Shown: piece by piece, positions 1-7,181 of the stretch
Numbering within the stretch: the stretch's first letter is position 1
Layout of the letters: every line of letters starts with the position of its first letter
Origin: Lachnospiraceae bacterium
GTDB taxonomy: Bacteria; Bacillota_A; Clostridia; Lachnospirales; Lachnospiraceae
Assembly: GCA_017958245.1 (NCBI GenBank)
Contig: JAGDDC010000107.1
Location: forward strand, 1 to 9,864
Length of the DNA: 9,864 nt
Reading direction: 5' to 3'
Program-made: the position numbers and the translations under genes
The notes under the pieces: generated by a model
Database searches by the model: none
What the model saw: the letters and a program-made list of their open reading frames with translations, nothing else
What the model was told of the DNA's origin: nothing

Positions 1-420
1 ATGCCTGAAGCAGCAGCAGAAGAAGACCTCGTTCCCGATATGGGAGATGACCTCATGTCTGAGGCAGAGGAGGACATTGTTCCGGACATGGGAGATGACC
101 TCATGCCTGAAGCTGAGGAGGACCTTGTTCCTGACTTGGGAGAGGATCTCGTACCTGAGGCAGAAGACGAGTTTGTTCCCGAGGCTGAGGAAGAGGAGTA
201 CGTTCCTGAGGTTGAGGAAGACCTCGTTCCCGATATGGGAGATGACCTCATGCCTGAAGCAGCAGCAGAAGAAGACCTCGTTCCCGACATGGGAGATGAC
301 CTCGTGCCCGAGGCGGAAGAAGACCTCGTTCCCGATATGGGAGATGACCTCATGCCTGAAGCGGCGGAAGACCTCGTTCCCGACATGGGAGATGATCTCG
401 TGCCCGAGGCAGAAGAAGAT
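1..420 (+). repeat. In-frame tandem repeats, about 48-bp unit
   Basis: About eight copies of a 16-codon unit encode variants of (M/V)PEAEEDLVPDMGDDL. Some copies carry an extra Ala-Ala pair or a shortened Glu run. Positions 1-37 recur exactly at 250-286, a 249-bp (83-codon) offset, which points to duplication of a multi-unit block. All length differences are multiples of three and the frame stays open. Expansion or contraction between strains is expected for such an array. Confidence 0.85.
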
Positions 421-1959
421 CCTGCTGCAGATACAGAGGCAGCGGACGATATGGACGACCTTCTCGACAGCCTGTTTGGCGATGAGGAGGAAGGACCTGT
501 CGATGCCGAGCCCGAGGAGACTCTCGCTCCCGATGACATAAGCGCTATATTTGATGAGGCGGAGAAGGAGAATTCCGCAGACTCCCCCATGGCAGATATG
601 GATGATCTTTTTACCGAGTACCCCGGAGACGAAGTGCCCGATCTCGGCGCTTTGGACGGCGGAGATGAGGCTGCAGAGCCTGCCGCAGAGGAAGAGTATG
701 ATCTGAGTGATCTGCTCAACATGGGAGATGAGACGACTGCCGGTGCGGAGCCTGAGGCCGAGGACCCCGGACTCATGCCCGAGCTTGGCGATCTTTTCGG
801 ACCTGAGGGCGGAGAGCCAGAGAGCGCAGACAGTGACGACGGCGGACTTCCCGATATCGGCGCTATGCTCGACATGCCCGATGTCTCGATGCCGGATGTC
901 GAGATGCAGAAGGTCGTTCCCGAGGAGCCGCTCCATCCGAGCGACGCGGCTTCATTTGGTACTGAGGAAGACCTCATGAACGCGTTCACGGAGGTCGAGC
1001 CCGAGCAGAACACCGAGGACGATCTCGAGCTCATCATGGACTCGATCAGCAGCGGAGAGTTCGAACATGAGCTCTCGAGCCTGATCCCCGAGAAGGAGCA
1101 GGCAAAGGCCGGAGAAAAGAAGAAACAGAACTGGTTCAAGCGGTTGTTCTTCAACATATATGAGCAGAGGACTCCCGAGGAAGAGACCGCAAGGATAGAG
1201 AAGCTCAAGGCCGAGGACGAGAAGAAGAAGAAAGACGCCGAGGAGGCGAAAGCCAGAAAGTCGCTCTCGAAGGAAGAGAAGAAGGCCAAGGCCGAGCAGG
1301 ACAAGGCCGCGAGAGCTGAGGAGGCAGCCAAGGCCAAGGCCGAGAAGGAAGCGATCGCCAAGGAGAAGAAGGAGGCCGCTGCCCTCAAGGCAAAGCAGAA
1401 GAAGGAAGCAAGGCTTGCGATCGAGGAGTACGAGGACGAGGGCAAGATCAACAAGGCCGGAGCTACGATACTCGTAGTCATCTTCGCGGTCCTCACAGTC
1501 GCAGTCATCATAGGAACCAACATCTACACCTACAACTTGAGCATACAGAACGCTCAGACCGATTTTGACAGACAGCGCTACAACGACGCTTATTATGATG
1601 TCTACGGACTTGACATCAAGGACGAGGACATAGTCCTCTACGACAGGATCATGACAGTCATGTACGTGAACAAGCAGCTCAACTCGTACAACAACTTCCT
1701 GTCCATCGGCAACACCGACAAGGCGCTCGATTCGCTGCTTAAAGGTCTGCAGCGCTACAACAAGTACATACAGCTCGCATCGATCCTCGACATCGTGGAC
1801 GACATGAACTACGTGAAGAACCAGATCCTTGACGAGCTGAGCACTCAGTTTGCGATCTCCGAGGCGGAGGCCGACAGACTGATAGCCATGGAGGAGGTCT
1901 TCGACTACAGCGACAGCATCTACGGCCTGACCGACCTCCAGGGACAATATGATTATTAG
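1..1959 (+). CDS. Acidic repeat-containing single-pass membrane protein, 5'-truncated by window edge
   Basis: I do not recognise a named family. The visible 652 residues fall into four parts. Residues 1 to about 140 are tandem acidic repeats of about 16 residues (unit PEAEEDLVPDMGDDL). Residues 140-350 are acidic with scattered short D-hydrophobic motifs. Residues about 365-480 are a highly charged Lys/Glu/Ala stretch, probably helical or coiled-coil, with a basic aromatic patch (NWFKRLFFNIYEQR) near 377. A single membrane span lies at about 488-506, followed by about 146 residues. Lys-rich sequence before the span suggests the acidic part is cytoplasmic and the C-terminus outside. The tail (QRYNDAYYDVYG, GNTDKALDSLLKGLQRYNKY) is helical and TPR-like. 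The ATG at position 1 is probably an internal Met: the same bases recur at 250 inside the array, so the true start lies upstream. The stop is TAG at 1957-1959. A scaffold or surface-associated role is only a guess. Confidence 0.85.
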   Translation: MPEAAAEEDLVPDMGDDLMSEAEEDIVPDMGDDLMPEAEEDLVPDLGEDLVPEAEDEFVPEAEEEEYVPEVEEDLVPDMGDDLMPEAAAEEDLVPDMGDDLVPEAEEDLVPDMGDDLMPEAAEDLVPDMGDDLVPEAEEDPAADTEAADDMDDLLDSLFGDEEEGPVDAEPEETLAPDDISAIFDEAEKENSADSPMADMDDLFTEYPGDEVPDLGALDGGDEAAEPAAEEEYDLSDLLNMGDETTAGAEPEAEDPGLMPELGDLFGPEGGEPESADSDDGGLPDIGAMLDMPDVSMPDVEMQKVVPEEPLHPSDAASFGTEEDLMNAFTEVEPEQNTEDDLELIMDSISSGEFEHELSSLIPEKEQAKAGEKKKQNWFKRLFFNIYEQRTPEEETARIEKLKAEDEKKKKDAEEAKARKSLSKEEKKAKAEQDKAARAEEAAKAKAEKEAIAKEKKEAAALKAKQKKEARLAIEEYEDEGKINKAGATILVVIFAVLTVAVIIGTNIYTYNLSIQNAQTDFDRQRYNDAYYDVYGLDIKDEDIVLYDRIMTVMYVNKQLNSYNNFLSIGNTDKALDSLLKGLQRYNKYIQLASILDIVDDMNYVKNQILDELSTQFAISEAEADRLIAMEEVFDYSDSIYGLTDLQGQYDY

Positions 1960-1975
1960 GCACAAGAAATTGTGC
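1960..1975 (+). other. Short hairpin with GAAA tetraloop just after the stop codon
   Basis: GCACAA and TTGTGC pair perfectly around a GAAA loop, beginning one base after the stop of the acidic protein. No T-run follows, so it is not itself a terminator. It may protect the mRNA 3' end or be a processing remnant. Confidence 0.4.
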
Positions 1976-2011
1976 GATACTTATTGTGGAGCATAGCAAG
2001 TCAATACGATT

Positions 2012-2041
2012 CCCCACAGGAGCATTCCTGTGGGGTTTTTG
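2012..2041 (+). terminator. Rho-independent terminator of the acidic-protein gene
   Basis: A perfect 10-bp stem (CCCCACAGGA with TCCTGTGGGG) closes a GCAT loop and is followed directly by TTTTTG. It lies about 50 bases past the stop at 1959 and separates this transcript from the tldD unit. Confidence 0.92.
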
Positions 2042-2085
2042 TTCATTTGCGGAAAGGACTTTTGAAAACTAATTCCAAGTTCTTC

Positions 2086-2122
2086 TTGATTCTTTTGTCG
2101 AATTATGGGATGATTGGTAAGG
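2086..2122 (+). promoter_or_regulatory. Candidate promoter for the tldD leader
   Basis: TTGATT (2086-2091) and GATGAT (2109-2114) are spaced 17 bp apart. The -10 is poor by itself. Support comes from the hpt upstream region: in both places the -10 hexamer ends exactly three bases before GTAAGGTAAG. The transcript start is inferred near 2120-2122. Confidence 0.5.
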
Positions 2123-2236
2123 TAAGGAAGTTATATGTAAGGAGGTTTAAGTTTGAAAGCGAGTCTTTCAGACTTACATCGATGCCGCCGCAGGCACGTC
2201 ATTGATGAGCACCATGCCTGCGGCAAGGTACAAAAG
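2117..2236 (+). promoter_or_regulatory. Structured pseudoknot leader upstream of tldD (candidate riboswitch), copy 1
   Basis: After GTAAGGTAAG, helix 1 pairs AAGTTTGA (2149-2156) with TCAGACTT (2168-2175). Helix 2 pairs CATCGATG (2177-2184) with CATTGATG (2200-2207). The loop of helix 2 contains GCCGCAGGCA (2187-2196), the exact complement of TGCCTGCGGC (2215-2224), giving a 10-bp H-type pseudoknot. The joining strand is AGCACCA. The Shine-Dalgarno AAGG (2225-2228) abuts the pseudoknot, eight bases before ATG 2237, so folding should control ribosome access. The same architecture recurs before hpt. I do not recognise the class, and no ligand can be assigned from sequence. Confidence 0.7.
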
Positions 2237-3622
2237 ATGTTAAAGGATATTATCACTCCGCAGAGGGAATACCTTGCGGATGGGTTTTCTACAGTTCTCA
2301 GGGGACATGAGAACAGGATCAGACGTGTCACGCTCGTCAAGGGGAATCTCGTGAGGAACGAGCGCTCCGAGAGCAAGGGCGTGAGCGCAAGAGTCAACAG
2401 GGACGGAAGGTACGGCTTTGCCTCGACCGCTGCTTACTCGGCGGAGGACGCAAGGAGCGTGCTCAAGGCTGCGACCGAGAACGCTTCCTTCCTTCACGGA
2501 CATATCGGAAAGGGGCCTTTCTCCTATCCTGCACTCAGACAGGAGAACCTTCAGACGAGGCTCACCATCGTGGATATCGAGCAGAAGAGATACATCGATG
2601 CTTGCAAAGAGGTCGACAGCTACATCGAAAAGACCTATCCCGATCTCACGAGCCGCACGGTAGTTTACTATGAGGATACTCAGGACAAGATCATACTCTC
2701 GTCGGATGCGTCGAGCGGCCACATGGTCTATCCGAGATGCTATATCTACGTGTACTTAAACGCCGAGACGAAGGACGGAGTGCCGGTTGAGATGTTCAAG
2801 GCATTTGGAGGCAGAGGAAGCTTCGAGGACAACTTCACGGATCTGGCCGGTGTCTTTAAGGGTATCGACGAGATGTACAACCATCTCATGAAAAAGAAAG
2901 AGGGCATCTTCGCTGACGCAGGTGTGAAGACTGTGATCCTCGACGGGTATATGAGCGGCATGCTCGCACATGAGGCTGTCGGACACACTGTCGAGGCCGA
3001 TCTCGTGACGGGCGGTTCGGTAGCCGGACCGTGCCTGAACAAGCGCGTCGGCTCGGATCTCGTGACTATGGTCGATTTCGCAAACACGGCTTACGGGCAG
3101 ATACTTGATATCCCCGTATGGCTTGATGATGAGGGAACGGTCGCTGAGGACGCGCTCCTCATAGAGAACGGCATCCTCAAAGGCTATATGCACGACCGCG
3201 AGAGTGCAGAGAGATTCGGCATGAGGCCTACGGGCAACGCTAGAGCATGGGGCTTCTCGGACGAGCCTCTCATCCGTATGCGCAACACCGCGGTGCTTCC
3301 CGGCAAGGACAAGCTCGAGGACATGATCGCGTCGATCGATGACGGGTATTATCTCATCGACAGCTCCAACGGACAGGCCGATCTCACCGGTGAGTTCATG
3401 TTCGGAGTGGCTTTGGGCTACGAGATCAAGAACGGCAAGCTCGGAAGAGCGCTTTTGGACACCACGGTCTCCGGGATCGCATTTGAAATGTTAAAGACGG
3501 TCGATATGGTTTCCGACGAGATCACGTGGGTTTCCTCGGGATTCTGTGGCAAGAAGCAGATGATACCCGTGACCATGGGAGGCCCTGCGCTCAGATGCAA
3601 GATAGCTATAGGAGGTAGATAG
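2237..3622 (+). CDS. tldD: TldD, zinc metalloprotease subunit
   Basis: This 461-residue protein belongs to the TldD/PmbA peptidase family. TldD carries the catalytic metal site of the TldD/TldE heterodimer, a cytoplasmic protease known in E. coli for maturing microcin B17, degrading CcdA and cleaving unfolded peptides. The HExxxH motif is present as HEAVGH (residues 245-250, within the phrase MLAHEAVGHTVEAD). The C-terminal CGKKQMIPVTMGGPALR stretch, with Cys437, matches the conserved TldD end. I chose ATG 2237 because the family homology begins there and because AAGG sits eight bases upstream in the same arrangement as at hpt. An in-frame TTG at 2153 with a strong AAGGAGG would add 28 residues, but it lies inside the structured leader. 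The last codons (Gly-Gly-Arg) double as the tldE ribosome binding site, so the two genes are coupled. Confidence 0.93.
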   Translation: MLKDIITPQREYLADGFSTVLRGHENRIRRVTLVKGNLVRNERSESKGVSARVNRDGRYGFASTAAYSAEDARSVLKAATENASFLHGHIGKGPFSYPALRQENLQTRLTIVDIEQKRYIDACKEVDSYIEKTYPDLTSRTVVYYEDTQDKIILSSDASSGHMVYPRCYIYVYLNAETKDGVPVEMFKAFGGRGSFEDNFTDLAGVFKGIDEMYNHLMKKKEGIFADAGVKTVILDGYMSGMLAHEAVGHTVEADLVTGGSVAGPCLNKRVGSDLVTMVDFANTAYGQILDIPVWLDDEGTVAEDALLIENGILKGYMHDRESAERFGMRPTGNARAWGFSDEPLIRMRNTAVLPGKDKLEDMIASIDDGYYLIDSSNGQADLTGEFMFGVALGYEIKNGKLGRALLDTTVSGIAFEMLKTVDMVSDEITWVSSGFCGKKQMIPVTMGGPALRCKIAIGGR

Positions 3623-3623
3623 G

Positions 3624-4922
3624 ATGGCCGGTATAAAAGATATATCTGCTGCTTTCAGGAGCAAGATCGCCGATGCGGGTATTGAGAAATACGCATATGC
3701 GGTGTCTGAGAGCACAAAGAAAGAGTTCAACACTCTGGAAAAAGAGTTCACCCTTTACAGGACCACTTTTGACAAGGACGCGAGCCTTACGGCTTTCCTC
3801 GGCGCAAAGAAAGGTCAGGCCCACGGCAACGACCTCTCGGATGAGGGCCTTGCCAAGCTTGCGGCAGACGCGAAGCTTTCAGCTGAGTCTTCACCCGAGG
3901 ATCCCGCAAATGATATAGCTGAGCGCCAGAAGAGCGAGACCTTCCATATCGGAGACATCGAGCCGGATATGGACAAGTTCTTTGAATGCACCAAGAAACT
4001 TGTAGAGACAGTAGGCAAGGAGTTCAAGAAGATAAAGATCCAGACGGTGTGCACCGATCACAAGAAGATACACTCGATCTATGCAAACTCGAACGGGACG
4101 GAGTTTGAGACCTATGAGGGGTTGTACGAGGTTGTTCTTGAATTTGCGGGCAACGACGGAGAGAACACAACGGGTATCAACTTTGCATATGTTGCGACGG
4201 CCGATCTGGACACTCCCCTGATCGAGCAGGGCGACATAAGAACGACTCTTGAGAACACGGAGAGGAGCTTCAATCCTTCTACAATTGAAGAAAAGTTTGA
4301 GGGAACGGTGATCATCGCTCCCCAGGCGCTTGGAGAATTCGTATACTTTATAGGCGCAAACTTCCTGTACGGATCTTCGATCTTCGAGGGCAAGAGTATC
4401 TGGAAGGACAAGCTGGGCAAGGAAGTCGCTGACAGCAGAGTGAACATGAGACTCGTGTGCGATGACGACAGGCTTGTCATGCTCAGCCCCTACACCTCCG
4501 ACGGCTACAGAGCCGAGAACGTGAACGTGATAGAAAACGGCGTCTTAAAGAGCTTTATGATGAGTCTTTACTACGCGAACAAGACGGGCATGAAGCCCAC
4601 GAAGAACCTGAGCAACGCTATCATCTTCGAGCCCGGTGACACTCCTCTTGAGGACATGATAAAGGGTGTGAAGAAAGGCCTTCTGCTCGGCGGATTCTCG
4701 GGCGGAGAACCCGGCTCGAACGGAGAGTTCTCGGGAGTTGCAAAGAACAGCTTCTATATCGAGAACGGTGAGATCAAGCAGGCTGTCATAGGGACTATGG
4801 TCAGCGGAAACCTCGCAGAGATCCTTCAGAACGTAAAGTCCATATCGAAGGAGTACCGAAACGACGGAACGAGCCTCCTGCCGTTCCTTGCCGTAGAGGG
4901 CGTGACGATCTCGGGATCGTGA
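3624..4922 (+). CDS. tldE: TldE/PmbA, non-catalytic partner of TldD
   Basis: This 432-residue protein is a TldD/PmbA-family member without HExxxH, as expected for the TldE (PmbA) half of the heterodimer. TldE shapes the proteolytic chamber but does not bind the catalytic metal. Family-like segments include GTVIIAPQALGEFVYF mid-protein, the SDGYRAENVNVIENGVLKSF core, and a Gly-rich LLLGGFSGGEPGSNGEFSG region near the C-terminus. The ATG lies one base after the tldD stop, with GGAGG (3611-3615) inside the end of tldD, so translation is probably coupled and gives a balanced 1:1 ratio. It shares the tldD promoter and leader. No precursor peptide or modification enzyme is adjacent, so the substrate is unknown. 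Confidence 0.93.
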   Translation: MAGIKDISAAFRSKIADAGIEKYAYAVSESTKKEFNTLEKEFTLYRTTFDKDASLTAFLGAKKGQAHGNDLSDEGLAKLAADAKLSAESSPEDPANDIAERQKSETFHIGDIEPDMDKFFECTKKLVETVGKEFKKIKIQTVCTDHKKIHSIYANSNGTEFETYEGLYEVVLEFAGNDGENTTGINFAYVATADLDTPLIEQGDIRTTLENTERSFNPSTIEEKFEGTVIIAPQALGEFVYFIGANFLYGSSIFEGKSIWKDKLGKEVADSRVNMRLVCDDDRLVMLSPYTSDGYRAENVNVIENGVLKSFMMSLYYANKTGMKPTKNLSNAIIFEPGDTPLEDMIKGVKKGLLLGGFSGGEPGSNGEFSGVAKNSFYIENGEIKQAVIGTMVSGNLAEILQNVKSISKEYRNDGTSLLPFLAVEGVTISGS

Positions 4923-4980
4923 TCGGTTGCGGGCTAAGATCCTGTCCGTGACGGGTGGGACATGAACTTTTAAACATTGC

Positions 4981-5022
4981 GGAGCGACAAAAGTATCTTT
5001 TGTCGCTCTCCTTTGTAGAGCG
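4981..5022 (+). promoter_or_regulatory. Two mutually exclusive hairpins upstream of the amidohydrolase (terminator or attenuator candidate)
   Basis: GAGCGACAAAAG (4982-4993) pairs perfectly over 12 bp with CTTTTGTCGCTC (4997-5008) around a TAT loop. The sequence after it (TCCTTTG) is only a weak U-tract. CGCTCT (5004-5009), part of the 3' arm, can instead pair with AGAGCG (5017-5022), which would dissolve the first hairpin. This may be a leaky terminator for tldDE or an attenuator for the next gene. Confidence 0.5.
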
Positions 5023-5056
5023 AGTAAATGTGAGATTTTGGTTAAGGAGGCGGAAC

Positions 5057-6355
5057 ATGGGATATTGTTTAAAGAACGCTACACTCATAACAGAGGATGC
5101 AAAGGTGATCCCCGGGAAAGACATATGCATAAGCGGAGGAAAGATCACAAAGATATGCGACAGCGGAGAGAACTGCTGTGAGGAAGGCTTTGAGACTGTC
5201 GATTGCACCGGTCTCTTTGTAAGTCCCGGCCTCACTAACCTTCACACACATCTTGCCATGAACATCTTCAAGGGTATCGCGGAGGACGCGACGCCCGACG
5301 AATGGTTCAACGAGCTGATCTTTCCCTATGAGAGCAAGATGACGGAGGAAGATATCTATGTGGGCACCATGCTGGGACTTTGCGAACTCATAAACAACGG
5401 AGTCACAGCGGTTGCAGACCATTATTTCGGAGAGGAGACAGTGCTCAGGGCCGTGAAGGACAGCGGCATGAGGGTCGATATGTCGCCCACGCTCTTTGGG
5501 TCGTCTCCCGATTACAAGGACAGACTTGCCTGTGTCTGCGAGTTTATAGAAAAACACAGGAACGACTCAGACAGGGTGAGCTTCCGCATGGGCATACACT
5601 CCGACTACACCTGTCCGCCCGATACTCTCGCCGAGATGGGAGAAGCGGCGGGGAGACTCGGCGTTCCGATCCACATGCACCTCTATGATGACAGGGATCA
5701 GATAACACTCTCAAAAGAACGCTACGGCAAGTCCGTGGCAACGGTCGTTAAGGAGGCTGGGCTCTTAAAGCACAAGATCCTCTTTGCGCACTGCCTGTGG
5801 ATGGAGGAGGAACTCCTTGATCATCTCACGGACGACTGTTTCTTCGCGTTCTGTCCGAAGACTTATCTCAAGATGGGACTTGGCAAAGGCACCTTCTTTG
5901 ACTTCTACGAGAAGCTCAATTTCAGCTTCGGGACCGATGGAGCGGCAAGCTCCAACACACTCAATCCTGTCGAGCAGGCGAGGCTTTTCGCGCTTATCTG
6001 CAAGTTTGACTTCAAACCGAAAGCCTGCAAGGTCGATGAGATGTGGCGGTATCTCATGAGAGGACATGACGCCTTGAACTTCGGGACCGGGAAGCTAAAG
6101 GAAGGGACACCTGCGGACCTCGTCATCTGGGACTTCAAAACCTGCGATACCATGATGACTTACAATCCCATCACGAGCATACTTTATAGCAGCAACAGCT
6201 CAAATGCGCGCTACACCATGGTGGGCGGTGAATTTTTAAAGTATGACGGAAGATTAAAAACAGACTTTGTGGAGCTGGCTAAGCGGGCTGAAAGACTGAG
6301 GGACGACATGCTGAGGCGCGGCAAAGGCGAAGCGAACGTCTCGTATCTGAAATAG
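5057..6355 (+). CDS. Amidohydrolase of the MTA/SAH/guanine deaminase type, atypical active site
   Basis: This 432-residue protein belongs to the metal-dependent amidohydrolase superfamily, cytosolic purine or chlorohydrolase deaminase branch. It has a short N-terminal beta-sandwich part, then PGLTNLHTHLAM with the metal-binding HxH (His63, His65). Further sites are His181 (GIHSDYTC), His206/His208 (PIHMHLYDD), His245 (ILFAHCLWM) and Asp294 (FGTDGAASSN). In related deaminases the metal His near 200 is followed three residues later by a catalytic Glu. Here that position is Asp211. The usual HNPxSN phrase is replaced by FCPKTYLKMGLGKG. Fold and metal site are secure, but the substrate is not. 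Deamination of a purine, adenosyl compound or other ring is plausible. ATG 5057 is chosen for AAGGAGG (5044-5050) six bases upstream. The next gene starts 21 bases after the stop, suggesting co-transcription. Confidence 0.85.
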   Translation: MGYCLKNATLITEDAKVIPGKDICISGGKITKICDSGENCCEEGFETVDCTGLFVSPGLTNLHTHLAMNIFKGIAEDATPDEWFNELIFPYESKMTEEDIYVGTMLGLCELINNGVTAVADHYFGEETVLRAVKDSGMRVDMSPTLFGSSPDYKDRLACVCEFIEKHRNDSDRVSFRMGIHSDYTCPPDTLAEMGEAAGRLGVPIHMHLYDDRDQITLSKERYGKSVATVVKEAGLLKHKILFAHCLWMEEELLDHLTDDCFFAFCPKTYLKMGLGKGTFFDFYEKLNFSFGTDGAASSNTLNPVEQARLFALICKFDFKPKACKVDEMWRYLMRGHDALNFGTGKLKEGTPADLVIWDFKTCDTMMTYNPITSILYSSNSSNARYTMVGGEFLKYDGRLKTDFVELAKRAERLRDDMLRRGKGEANVSYLK

Positions 6356-6376
6356 CAGGCAAACAAGGAGGATCAT

Positions 6377-7063
6377 ATGAAGAGAAGTGAGATAAACAAA
6401 GCGCTCAAGGAGATGGAATCGATGATCAGGGAGTACAGGTTCTCGCTCCCGCCCTTTTGCTTCTTCACGCCGGAAGAATGGAACCAGAAGGGGCATGAGT
6501 ATGACGAGATCAGGGACAACATGCTCGGCTGGGACATAACGGATTACGGCCTCGGAGACTTTGAGCATACGGGGTTCTCTTTGATCACTTTGAGAAACGG
6601 GAACCTGAAGATGCGTGACAAGTACAGGAAAACCTACGCTGAGAAGCTCCTCTACATCAAAGAGGGGCAGTACTCGCCGATGCATTTTCACTGGAACAAG
6701 ATGGAGGACATCATAAACCGCGGCGGAGGCACTCTGCTGATCACCGTCTACAACTCGACGGAGGATGAGGATATCGACAGGAAGGGCGACGTGAGGGTCC
6801 ACCTGGACGGCTGTGAGAGAGTTGTGCCTGCAGGAACCGTGATCAGACTCTGTCCCGGTGAGAGCATCAGCATCCAGCCCGGCATGTACCACGACTTTAA
6901 CGTAGAGAAGGGAACGGGTGCCGTGCTGATAGGAGAGGTGAGCCAGTGCAACGATGACAACACCGACAACCGCTTCTACGAGAAGGTGGGCCGCTTCCCG
7001 AAGATCGAGGAGGACGAAGAACCCTACAGGCTCCTGTGCAACGAGTATCCCAAGGCAAGGTAG
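6377..7063 (+). CDS. D-lyxose isomerase family cupin (D-lyxose ketol-isomerase)
   Basis: This 228-residue protein matches the length and motifs of the D-lyxose/D-mannose isomerase cupin family, metal-dependent aldose-ketose isomerases. The signature PMHFHWNKMEDIINRGGG carries candidate metal ligands His103, His105 and Glu110. The fourth ligand is His172 in IQPGMYHDFN. GEVSQCNDDNTDNRF near residue 190 is also family-like. ATG 6377 follows AAGGAGG (6365-6371) by five bases. The gene sits 21 bases after the amidohydrolase, probably in the same transcript. The pairing of a deaminase-like enzyme with a sugar isomerase could point to use of a sugar-containing compound, but no transporter or kinase is beside them. 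The exact sugar specificity cannot be read from sequence. Confidence 0.85.
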   Translation: MKRSEINKALKEMESMIREYRFSLPPFCFFTPEEWNQKGHEYDEIRDNMLGWDITDYGLGDFEHTGFSLITLRNGNLKMRDKYRKTYAEKLLYIKEGQYSPMHFHWNKMEDIINRGGGTLLITVYNSTEDEDIDRKGDVRVHLDGCERVVPAGTVIRLCPGESISIQPGMYHDFNVEKGTGAVLIGEVSQCNDDNTDNRFYEKVGRFPKIEEDEEPYRLLCNEYPKAR

Positions 7064-7145
7064 CGCGATCCCTGCCCCGCTTGCCGCATGTCTTGCATGA
7101 ATATACACTTTCCCGCGTTTTATGAAAAGATTATGCCAAATCATC

Positions 7146-7181
7146 TTTACTTTTTGCTGCTCTTATGTACAATAAGTAAGG
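7146..7181 (+). promoter_or_regulatory. Promoter for the hpt leader
   Basis: TTTACT (7146-7151) and TACAAT (7168-7173) are 16 bp apart in an AT-rich stretch between genes. The start is inferred near 7179-7181 in AGTAAGG. Spacing from the -10 to GTAAGGTAAG is identical to that before tldD. The gap 7064-7145 upstream shows nothing else I can support, including no convincing terminator after the isomerase gene. Confidence 0.65.

Noticed and set aside
1..420. CRISPR or minisatellite-type non-coding repeat
   Set aside because: The units are contiguous without spacers, keep the reading frame and encode a coherent acidic peptide.
952..1965. Long open frame of 337 codons on the minus strand opposite the acidic protein
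   Set aside because: It is extremely Leu/Val/Arg-rich, as expected from reading Glu/Lys/Asp-rich codons backwards. It has no convincing ribosome site and overlaps a well-supported gene.
1972..2205. 77-codon plus-strand reading frame after the acidic protein
   Set aside because: It runs straight through the rho-independent terminator, the tldD promoter and the leader, and has no ribosome site.
4955..5056. Upstream ATG (4955) as the start of the amidohydrolase
   Set aside because: It would translate through the 12-bp hairpin with no ribosome site. ATG 5057 has AAGGAGG six bases upstream and begins at the expected family N-terminus.
6254..7144. Open frame of 296 codons on the minus strand across the lyxose isomerase gene
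   Set aside because: It fully overlaps a gene with clear cupin metal-binding motifs and a strong ribosome site. Its composition looks like an antisense shadow.
7064..7145. Possible terminator after the lyxose isomerase gene
   Set aside because: Only tiny inverted repeats such as GCATG are visible, with no stable stem followed by T-residues.
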